From NCBI GenBank assembly GCA_934121885.1, contig CAKOVH010000018.1:1-19329 (forward strand): a DNA stretch of 19,329 nucleotides. Reading direction: 5' to 3'. Under the pieces are notes generated by a model that was given only the letters and a program-made list of their open reading frames with translations, was not told the DNA's origin and made no database searches. The position numbers and the translations under genes were made by a program. Origin of the DNA: an uncultured Clostridia bacterium (GTDB lineage: Bacteria; Bacillota; Clostridia; TANB77; CAG-508). Shown here in pieces: positions 6,542 to 12,316 of this stretch; position 1 is the first letter of the stretch, and each line of letters begins with the position of its first letter.

Positions 6542-7495
6542 CTATTCTTCAAAAGATTGTGGTGCATTATTTAATCCTTTTCCATAATATGAATACTGAT
6601 ACTTTTCAGGTCTTGACATTACATCATTTATAGGTATTAATGTATAATCTTTTAAAACTACATATTCATACGTGAATGTTAATACTTCATCATAATATTC
6701 AGTTAATAGTTTTATTTTCATAGTAGCTGTTGTTCTCATCTTAGTTGTATCATCTGTATAATCTACAATTTCATAGAATCCCTTATCTGTTTTCAATATT
6801 CTTTCATTATATATATTTATTATCTTTTCTCCTAGATAATTTCCCTCTATCTTTTTTACTTCTGCTGGAATTGTCGTTCTAGTTGCTATATCATAATCTT
6901 TATATCCTAATCTATAAAGTATATTATCTTTTGCATACCAGTAGATTGAAATAACGTCATAATCAATCTTTCTTCCAAAATAATCCTCTGTAAAAGAATC
7001 TATACTAAATTTTCTAAATTCATATATTGCTTTTTCATGATTTTCATAAGATTTTCCTCTGGTATTCGTATTTTGGTCAAAAAGTCTATATATTGTATCC
7101 GTAGTATCTACAAAATCTATGTCATTTCCTGCAGTAGGTGTCAATGTTTTTATTTGTATATTTGACGGAACATCATATACCTTCTTATAACTATGTATAC
7201 CTTGTTTTAATTTTGCAGGATCAAAAATATATATTGAATTGTTGCTAGTAAAAGCATATTCAGTAAACTTAGAATTTTCGTTTAATACTTCTCCATCAAC
7301 AAATTTTTGATAATTTGCTTCTTCCTTTGTTTTATTATTTTTCTTTAATACTGCCTCAATTAAATTTTTCGGTTCTTCATTTTCATTTTTAGTATTTTTA
7401 TCTTTTGGTGTATTTGTTCTAACTACAGCAAATGTAACTATTCCTGCAATAATAAGTAAAATAACAATGCCAATTATAATAATTTTCTTTTTCAT
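6542..7495 (-). CDS. Membrane-anchored extracytoplasmic protein of unknown function
   Basis: The 317-residue protein opens with a lysine-flanked hydrophobic helix (residues 4-25, IIIIGIVILLIIAGIVTFAVV) without a lipobox cysteine, so it should be a single-pass anchor. Residues 27-55 form a charged Lys/Asn/Glu linker. The remaining ~260 residues are a mixed alpha/beta soluble domain, rich in Tyr, Asp and Lys, that would face outward. Recognisable stretches such as SNNSIYIFDPAKLKQG and TPTAGNDIDFVDTTDTIYRL suggest repeated beta strands, but I cannot match a family. The end carries PEKYQYSYYGKGL. The start has AAGGGG upstream. The neighbour upstream is a broken deoxyribosyltransferase-like gene only 14 bases away, and the neighbour downstream is a thioesterase gene. 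Confidence 0.75.
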   Translation of the reverse strand: MKKKIIIIGIVILLIIAGIVTFAVVRTNTPKDKNTKNENEEPKNLIEAVLKKNNKTKEEANYQKFVDGEVLNENSKFTEYAFTSNNSIYIFDPAKLKQGIHSYKKVYDVPSNIQIKTLTPTAGNDIDFVDTTDTIYRLFDQNTNTRGKSYENHEKAIYEFRKFSIDSFTEDYFGRKIDYDVISIYWYAKDNILYRLGYKDYDIATRTTIPAEVKKIEGNYLGEKIINIYNERILKTDKGFYEIVDYTDDTTKMRTTATMKIKLLTEYYDEVLTFTYEYVVLKDYTLIPINDVMSRPEKYQYSYYGKGLNNAPQSFEE

Positions 7496-7509
7496 ATAAA
7501 ATCCCCTTT

Positions 7510-7944
7510 TTATATAATATAATTTTTTAGATACTCTTTTAACTCTTTCTCATCTTTAAATATTTCTTCAAATATATTGTATAATGAATCTGTTGCGTCA
7601 AATTCACCTATTGCATAACATTTCTTTCCTAATCCATATGCAACACCAGCTTCAATATGTCCTGACTTTCCTGCTGGTAAAACCATAAGAAAATTATCTG
7701 AATTTTTTTCTGCTTCCATATCTTTATTAAATATTTCTATAACCTTTTCGCTCTTTAAACCATAAGACTCAAATTCCTTTTGCTTAGTTTCTGCATCTTA
7801 ATTTTCATTTCCATAACTACTATATGATTCTTCCTTTAAAAAGCAATAATATGATAATTTTAACTCATCAAATATCTCACATATCTTTAATATATTTTCC
7901 CTGTTTCTTGCTCTTCCAGCAATAAAAAATTTATATTTTCCCAT
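7510..7944 (-). pseudogene. Nucleoside 2-deoxyribosyltransferase-like protein, interrupted by an internal TAA
   Basis: A 145-codon frame starts at ATG 7942-7944 behind GGGAGA and is in phase to its final stop, apart from a TAA at 7798-7800 (codon 49). The two halves together give the family layout. The first is MGKYKFFIAGRARNREN, with the beta1-glycine turn. The second is the catalytic and dimer segment SDNFLMVLPAGKSGHIEAG followed by VAYGLGKKCYAIGE, where the glutamate of HIEAG is the conserved acid. Relatives release or transfer bases from deoxynucleosides or nucleotides, and some act in nucleotide salvage or phage defence. A restart at ATG 7717-7719 would give only 69 residues lacking the first strand. 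The gene is probably inactivated, unless the stop is a sequencing error or is read through. Confidence 0.75.
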
Positions 7945-8055
7945 CTTTATTCTCCCTTACTATTATTATCTTATATATGACTTGCAATAAAATTTACCAC
8001 ATCATCCTCTGAAATATTTGCAAATTCCATATCTTCTTCTTTAAAACTATGTTTA

Positions 8056-8568
8056 TTATTTACATCCTATATATGGAACATTTCTATAAAATCCTTGTTC
8101 ATCATCAAATCCATATCCTATTATAAATTCATTTGGAACTTCAAATCCTAGATAATCAATATTAACATTTACTTCTCTTCTACTTGGCTTACTTAATAAT
8201 GTACAAATCTTTATATATTTTGGATTTTTTTCTTTCAAATGTTCAATTAAATATTTCATGCTTTTTCCTGTATCTACAATATCCTCTATTATTAAAACAT
8301 TTTTATTCTCTACTTTACTTTTTTCTATATCTATGTATTTTTTTATTTCTCCTGTACTTTCAGTTCCCTCATAGCTTGAAATTTTCATAAATTCAATTGT
8401 CATTTTTGTATGTATTTTTAATGTTAACTCAACTGCAAAATATACAGCCCCATTTAATACACATATTGCTACAATTTCTTGTCCATTATAGTCTTTATCA
8501 ATTTGTTCTGCTAGTTCCTGTATCCTCTTATCTAACTGCCCTTTTCCTATTAACTCTTTTAATTCCAT
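8056..8568 (-). CDS. hpt: Hypoxanthine phosphoribosyltransferase
   Basis: At 170 residues this is the normal length for bacterial HPRT. The PRPP-binding motif VLIIEDIVDTGKS (residues 91-103, Glu95 and Asp96) is intact. The flexible loop with SSYEGTESTGEIK, the base-contacting lysine region LLSKPSRR (Lys127) and the C-terminal EFIIGYGFDDEQGFYRNVPYIG are also present. The enzyme makes IMP or GMP from hypoxanthine or guanine plus PRPP in purine salvage. I chose ATG 8566-8568, preceded by a GGGGG run five bases upstream, over the TTG four codons earlier, because only ATG has a usable ribosome site. An extended -10 promoter lies 25 bases before the start, so the gene can be expressed independently of the kinase gene upstream. 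The gene is core metabolism and fully intact. Confidence 0.96.
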   Translation of the reverse strand: MELKELIGKGQLDKRIQELAEQIDKDYNGQEIVAICVLNGAVYFAVELTLKIHTKMTIEFMKISSYEGTESTGEIKKYIDIEKSKVENKNVLIIEDIVDTGKSMKYLIEHLKEKNPKYIKICTLLSKPSRREVNVNIDYLGFEVPNEFIIGYGFDDEQGFYRNVPYIGCK

Positions 8569-8592
8569 TTTTACCCCCAAAAATTTTCTTAA

Positions 8593-8601
8593 ATTATATC
8601 A
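8593..8601 (-). promoter_or_regulatory. Extended -10 promoter of hpt
   Basis: The minus strand reads TGATATAAT, an extended -10 (TGnTATAAT) located 25 bases before the hpt ATG. The -35 (AGAAAG at 8616-8621) is poor, as is common with extended -10 promoters. The predicted leader is only about 18 bases. Confidence 0.6.
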
Positions 8602-8619
8602 CTTTTTTACTTTTACTTT

Positions 8620-9414
8620 CTATATTTCTATATATTTTATTTGTTTTCTTTTAGCCTTAAATTTTTCGACAGTTGAACTATCAAGGTTACCTTGTCTTAC
8701 AACATATTTAATCCATTCGTCCGCATATTCCTTAAGTAAAGGTGTCTCCTTTTTATATAAAACTTCATTATCTCCATAATAGTTATCTAAAAACACTTTT
8801 ATTGCATGATTGTCTACTCCTTTATCTTTCGATACGAATAAAAATAAAATTGCTATTGCAACATCACACGCAGAATCTCCAAACTTTGCATCATCAAAGT
8901 CTATAAATCCTACTTTTTCACCATCTATTAAAATATTATCTTTTGTTAAATCAAAATGTAGTACAGATTTTCTTCTAAATCTATTAACAAATGGTCCATT
9001 TGGTAAATTAAATTTCTTTTCATTTGTTAAATAATGAAAGCGTCTAATAGCTTTTGCTATTAAAGCTATTCTTTCATCATCTAGCATATCTTCTTTTCTA
9101 AGTTCTTTCAATGATTTTCCAGGTAAAAAAGAATATATAATTACATAGCTTTCATTTAATTTCATATAGTTAGTTTTTGCTTTTGTTTTTACTACATAAG
9201 GAACATATTGTTCAAGTGCTGTTAAGTATCTATGTAGATCCCACATTGAATTTGTATGCATTAGATCTGTATATATTTTTACAATGTATTTTTCCTTTTT
9301 ACAGTTAAGAATATATACATTTCCATCTGTTGATTCTTGATTTTTTTCAATACTTTTAACTTTTAATTTGTAGTTTTTTTCAATATTTTCTTTTAATTCT
9401 GTTAAATCTTCCAT
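8620..9414 (-). CDS. APH-fold phosphotransferase (aminoglycoside phosphotransferase / CotS-like kinase family)
   Basis: The 264-residue protein has a kinase fold of the APH family. An ATP-binding lysine lies in KYIVKIY (Lys46). The catalytic loop is VLHFDLTKDNIL (Asp155, Asn160) and the metal-binding DFD segment is GFIDFDDA (Asp172). The C-terminal part is helical and rich in Lys/Glu. Members phosphorylate small molecules such as antibiotics, choline, homoserine or thiamine, and CotS-type relatives occur in spore-forming firmicutes. The substrate here is not readable. The start has AAGGAG upstream. The gene sits between hpt and a membrane protein gene, with a terminator separating it from the latter. 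All catalytic residues appear intact, so it is likely active. Confidence 0.85.
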   Translation of the reverse strand: MEDLTELKENIEKNYKLKVKSIEKNQESTDGNVYILNCKKEKYIVKIYTDLMHTNSMWDLHRYLTALEQYVPYVVKTKAKTNYMKLNESYVIIYSFLPGKSLKELRKEDMLDDERIALIAKAIRRFHYLTNEKKFNLPNGPFVNRFRRKSVLHFDLTKDNILIDGEKVGFIDFDDAKFGDSACDVAIAILFLFVSKDKGVDNHAIKVFLDNYYGDNEVLYKKETPLLKEYADEWIKYVVRQGNLDSSTVEKFKAKRKQIKYIEI

Positions 9415-9455
9415 TACTTTTTCTCCTTCCAGTTATTTCCTTAATATAATAACAT

Positions 9456-9486
9456 AAAAGTAGATATTTATCAAATATCTACTTTT
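9456..9486 (-). terminator. Intrinsic terminator of the 157-residue membrane protein gene
   Basis: A perfect 14-bp AT-rich stem (9456-9469 with 9473-9486) with a three-base loop lies ten bases past the stop of the membrane protein gene. On the minus strand it ends in TTTT. It is symmetrical enough to work in both directions. Confidence 0.75.
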
Positions 9487-9495
9487 TACTATATA

Positions 9496-9969
9496 TTATA
9501 ATGTTCTATAATTATTCTTATCTGCTCTATCATCTAGTTTTCTATCATATTCTTCGTTTTTATAAAACCAATCTGTCTTTTTGTCTGTTGGATGTGCTTT
9601 TCTATTTTTATCTAATAAAACATCAAATACGGCTGCAATTGGTATTAATAATCCTATAAATTCAAAGAAAACTCCCATATAACTGTTTATATCAAGTGTA
9701 CCATCCATTATACTCATTATATGTGTAAAAAATGTTGGTCCATAATATATAAAATGTCCTGCAAGATATATTATACTTGCTAATAATTTTCTTTTTATAA
9801 TAAAGCAAATACATATAAAAGTTATAAATAGTAGTGCAACTTCCATTGCCATATTAGAAGGCTCAAACATAAATTCAGTTCCTATTGAATACAAAACTGT
9901 ACCAACTAACCTTACTCCCCAAAACATAAATGCAAACATTGCAATTAACCAGCTAGAAAAATTTTTCAT
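9496..9969 (-). CDS. Four-helix membrane protein of unknown function
   Basis: The 157-residue protein has four hydrophobic segments: residues ~6-30 (LIAMFAFMFWGVRLVGTVLY), ~41-58 (MEVALLFITFICICFI), ~62-85 (LLASIIYLAGHFIYYG) and ~98-118 (GVFFEFIGLLIPIAAVFDVLL). The tail is highly charged, with the cytoplasmic-looking end DRKLDDRADKNNYRTL. No catalytic motif is visible. I do not recognise a named family. The start has a strong GGAGGAAAA site upstream. It is transcribed from its own region downstream of the DUF1292 gene and followed by an intrinsic terminator, so it is likely a separate unit. Confidence 0.75.
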   Translation of the reverse strand: MKNFSSWLIAMFAFMFWGVRLVGTVLYSIGTEFMFEPSNMAMEVALLFITFICICFIIKRKLLASIIYLAGHFIYYGPTFFTHIMSIMDGTLDINSYMGVFFEFIGLLIPIAAVFDVLLDKNRKAHPTDKKTDWFYKNEEYDRKLDDRADKNNYRTL

Positions 9970-10035
9970 TTGTTTTCCTCCATTTTTAATATAATATACT
10001 TATATTTTAGCATATTTTATTAAAAATACAAGAAA

Positions 10036-10067
10036 AAAATCGAAAGATATATTATTCTTTCGATTTT
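10036..10067 (-). terminator. Intrinsic terminator after the DUF1292 gene
   Basis: A 12-bp stem (10036-10047 with 10056-10067) with an eight-base loop is followed on the minus strand by a run of seven T. It begins ten bases after the DUF1292 stop. Confidence 0.85.
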
Positions 10068-10076
10068 CTTTTTTAA

Positions 10077-10403
10077 TTAGTCCTCTACAAAGTTAAATTC
10101 ATCTTTAAATTTATCTTTAAATATTTCAAATACATTATTTAATATTTCTTCATCTTCAACACTTACATAAGACTCTTCATCTTCTGAATCTGTGTCTTCT
10201 AATTTTAATATTAAAACTTCTCCTGCTTCTTCTTCATCTTCGTCTGTTGGTAGAAGAACAACATATGATTCTCCTTCATATTCTATTAAATCTAAGAATT
10301 CAAATTCTACTTCGTTTCCATCTTCATCATTTAATACTACTATGTTATCTAATTCTTCTCCTTCTTCCATATTTTCTGGAATGTTGTTTACATCTTCACT
10401 CAT
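10077..10403 (-). CDS. DUF1292 family protein (YrzB-like)
   Basis: The 108-residue protein is extremely acidic, with Glu/Asp runs such as DEDEEEAGEV. It contains the DUF1292 core: LNDEDGNEVEFEFLDLIEYEGESYVVLLP, then GEVLILKLED and a closing helix NNVFEIFKDKFKDEF. The function is unknown; the gene is conserved next to ireB and ruvX in firmicutes (yrzL-yrrK-yrzB in B. subtilis), as it is here. I chose ATG 10401-10403, eight bases after AGGGAG, over the TTG six codons earlier. It is separated from ruvX by about 93 bases of AT-rich spacer containing a TATAAT-like hexamer (minus strand) near the start codon. A terminator closes the transcript. Confidence 0.9.
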   Translation of the reverse strand: MSEDVNNIPENMEEGEELDNIVVLNDEDGNEVEFEFLDLIEYEGESYVVLLPTDEDEEEAGEVLILKLEDTDSEDEESYVSVEDEEILNNVFEIFKDKFKDEFNFVED

Positions 10404-10496
10404 TATTTTTTCTCCCTTCAATTTTTATATTATAAATGTATTTCTACAATATTAATATCATTTTTTATTATTGTTTACACTTTTTATAAACATATA

Positions 10497-10931
10497 CTAT
10501 TTTTCATTTTTTTGCTTATTCATATATGTTTCTAAAATATATACTGCAGATATAGTATCCACAATATTTCTTTTATTATTTTTATTTATATTTAAAAGAT
10601 TCATTGTTTTATGTGCTGCAACAGTTGTTAATCTTTCATCAATAGTTTCAATTGTTACTTTATTAAATTTACATTTAAGTTTATGAATAAATTTATTTGT
10701 AACATCTACTCTCTCAGTTTTTGTTCCATCCATATTTAGTGGCATTCCAATAACAAATGTATCAATTTCATATGAATTATAAATTTCTTCTAAACGTTTT
10801 AATGCTAATTTATCATTTCCATTATGATGTATAGTTTCTAGGCCTTGTGCAGTAATGCCAAGTTCATCACTAATTGCTATTCCTATTCTACTATCACCAT
10901 AATCAATCCCTAATTTTCTCATATTATTCAT
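10497..10931 (-). CDS. ruvX: Putative pre-16S rRNA nuclease / Holliday-junction resolvase-like RuvX (YqgF)
   Basis: The 144-residue protein has the RNase H-like fold motifs of YqgF/RuvX: MRKLGIDYGDSRIGIAISD with the metal-binding Asp10, FVIGMPLNMDGTKTERV, ETIDERLTT (Asp98, Glu99) and the late DTISAVYILETYM, where the conserved aspartate sits. It is implicated in 16S rRNA 5' maturation and is an essential or near-essential core gene in most bacteria. The start chosen (ATG 10929-10931) overlaps the ireB stop, with AGGA four bases before. An in-frame ATG at 10920-10922 giving the classic MRKLGIDYGDSRIG start is an alternative. The gene order with ireB upstream and DUF1292 downstream matches other firmicutes. 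Confidence 0.94.
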   Translation of the reverse strand: MNNMRKLGIDYGDSRIGIAISDELGITAQGLETIHHNGNDKLALKRLEEIYNSYEIDTFVIGMPLNMDGTKTERVDVTNKFIHKLKCKFNKVTIETIDERLTTVAAHKTMNLLNINKNNKRNIVDTISAVYILETYMNKQKNEK

Positions 10932-11181
10932 CAAGTCCTATATAATTTTTTACCATTTTTTCAAGAAGTTCGTCTCTTTCAATTTGTCTTATTAAATTTC
11001 TTGCATTGTTATGACTTGTAATATAAGTTGGATCTCCAGATAAAATATACCCTACAATTTGATTTATTGGATTATATCCCTTTTCCTCTAATGCTTTATA
11101 TACCTCTTTTAAGATTTCTCTTGCTTTTACTGTTTTATCACGTTCTACTTTAAAACTAACTGTTTCATCCATCATTGCCAT
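10924..11181 (-). CDS. ireB: IreB family regulatory phosphoprotein (UPF0297)
   Basis: The 85-residue protein fits the UPF0297 pattern closely: MMDETVSFKVERDKTVKAREIL, YKALEEKGYNPINQIVGYIL, SGDPTYITSHNNARNLI and RQIERDELLEKMV. In Enterococcus the family member IreB is phosphorylated near the N-terminus by the Ser/Thr kinase IreK and affects cephalosporin resistance. The N-terminal threonine here (Thr7, DETVSF) is a candidate equivalent. The start ATG has AGGAGG nine bases upstream. The stop overlaps the ruvX start and the GAF/GGDEF-like gene lies 13 bases upstream, so all are likely in one operon. Confidence 0.95.
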   Translation of the reverse strand: MAMMDETVSFKVERDKTVKAREILKEVYKALEEKGYNPINQIVGYILSGDPTYITSHNNARNLIRQIERDELLEKMVKNYIGLDE

Positions 11182-11194
11182 AAGCTAATACCTC

Positions 11195-12289
11195 CTATAA
11201 ATAATTTATAACATTTTCATTTTTATCAGCATTATCTAAATACTCTTCTGCCTTTTTCATTAGCCCTTCAAGCGCTGTTCCTTTATAATATGTAGTAATA
11301 ACAATATTTATTTTTGGCTTTGCTACAACCTCTTCGTCATCTTCAAATTCTACATCAACAGGGTCAACTTTTATATTTTCTACTTGTTTTTTTACACCTT
11401 CCATAAAATTTGAAACTGCATCAATTTCAATTCCAGAAAATACTATAGCAAATTTAGGTCCCATATATCTTACAAAGATATATTCTTCTGATAAATTTTC
11501 TCTAACAACATCACATACTTTAGTAATTATTTCATTTCCAGTTTTTCTACTAATATCTTCATTTATTTTCTCTAAATTTGTAATTCTAAACATACATACT
11601 GCAGATATAGTATACTTATCAATAATTTTTCTACCTTCTCCATATAAGTATTCTGCTGTTTTTAATTCGCTAAATTTATCATCTCTAACAATATTTTCAA
11701 TAATTCCTTGGTTTTCTACTGTTCTAAGTACTGATACAATATTGTTTTTTACTACTTCTAAAATAGTAGTATCAATTGCATCAAATTCATGTGGTTTACT
11801 TCCCTCTATTAACCAATATCCTATATAAACATTATCAATGTATAATGGAAAAAACATTGCAGATTTTGCTCTGCCAAATTCCATTCTTTGATATGGCAAT
11901 CTTTCATTTTCGTTTTCTATTGTTATATACTTAGGTGTAGCTGTTCTAATACTATCTTGAAAAATTTCTTCTGATTGTAAACTTTTTAATGCATCCCAGT
12001 GTTTTTCTTCAACATTTGATGCCTTTACAACATACTCTGTACCATCATACACAACAATTGTAGAATATTTTATTTGATATCTTTCAATTAAAATATCATT
12101 AATTTTATTAAATTTTTCTTTAACTGTAGTACATTCACTAATTGTATTCATAAAATCTTGTACAACATTTAAGCTTGTTACTTTTTGATTTAAACTATTT
12201 AAATTTTCAATCTTTTTATGAATTGATATATTATATATCATCAATGCAACTACAATAGCTACTAAAATTAGAATTACTGCTATAATCAA
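11195..12289 (-). CDS. Membrane-anchored GAF plus degenerate GGDEF protein
   Basis: The 364-residue protein has one N-terminal membrane helix (residues 2-22), a short coiled linker (25-45), a GAF domain (about 45-190, ending with the MFFPLYIDNVYIGYWLIEG strand pair) and a GGDEF-like domain (about 205-330). The active-site signature that should read RYGGDEF is RYMGPKF (residues 275-280). The first metal-binding Asp region is FRITNLEKINED instead of the usual DxDxFK. It should therefore not make c-di-GMP, and may bind a nucleotide or partner. The start is TTG (12287-12289), supported by GAGGTGAT upstream. It directly follows the CpaE-like gene and precedes ireB, so it is probably the third gene of a co-transcribed set. 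Domain calls are inferred from motifs and length. Confidence 0.75.
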   Translation of the reverse strand: MIIAVILILVAIVVALMIYNISIHKKIENLNSLNQKVTSLNVVQDFMNTISECTTVKEKFNKINDILIERYQIKYSTIVVYDGTEYVVKASNVEEKHWDALKSLQSEEIFQDSIRTATPKYITIENENERLPYQRMEFGRAKSAMFFPLYIDNVYIGYWLIEGSKPHEFDAIDTTILEVVKNNIVSVLRTVENQGIIENIVRDDKFSELKTAEYLYGEGRKIIDKYTISAVCMFRITNLEKINEDISRKTGNEIITKVCDVVRENLSEEYIFVRYMGPKFAIVFSGIEIDAVSNFMEGVKKQVENIKVDPVDVEFEDDEEVVAKPKINIVITTYYKGTALEGLMKKAEEYLDNADKNENVINYL

Positions 12290-12316
12290 AAGATATCACC
12301 TCTATTTTTTTGCATT

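Noticed and set aside
7971..8030. 19-codon frame (MEFANISEDDVV...) between the broken deoxyribosyltransferase gene and hpt
   Set aside because: It looks protein-like but has no ribosome site and no family. The open frame runs back into the hpt end, so chance or a remnant cannot be told apart.
1..8050. Stop-codon reassignment as the cause of internal stops
   Set aside because: The internal stops are both TAA and TAG, intact genes end with the same codons, and the 749-residue and 823-residue genes contain none internally.
8397..8654. Long hydrophobic open frame on the plus strand opposite hpt
   Set aside because: It is the T-rich antisense of hpt and part of the APH gene end, with no ribosome site; hpt is clearly real.
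10472..10492. Inverted repeat TGTTTA/TAAACA after ruvX as a terminator
   Set aside because: The 6-bp AT stem with a nine-base loop lacks a T-run on the minus strand, so termination there is not supported.
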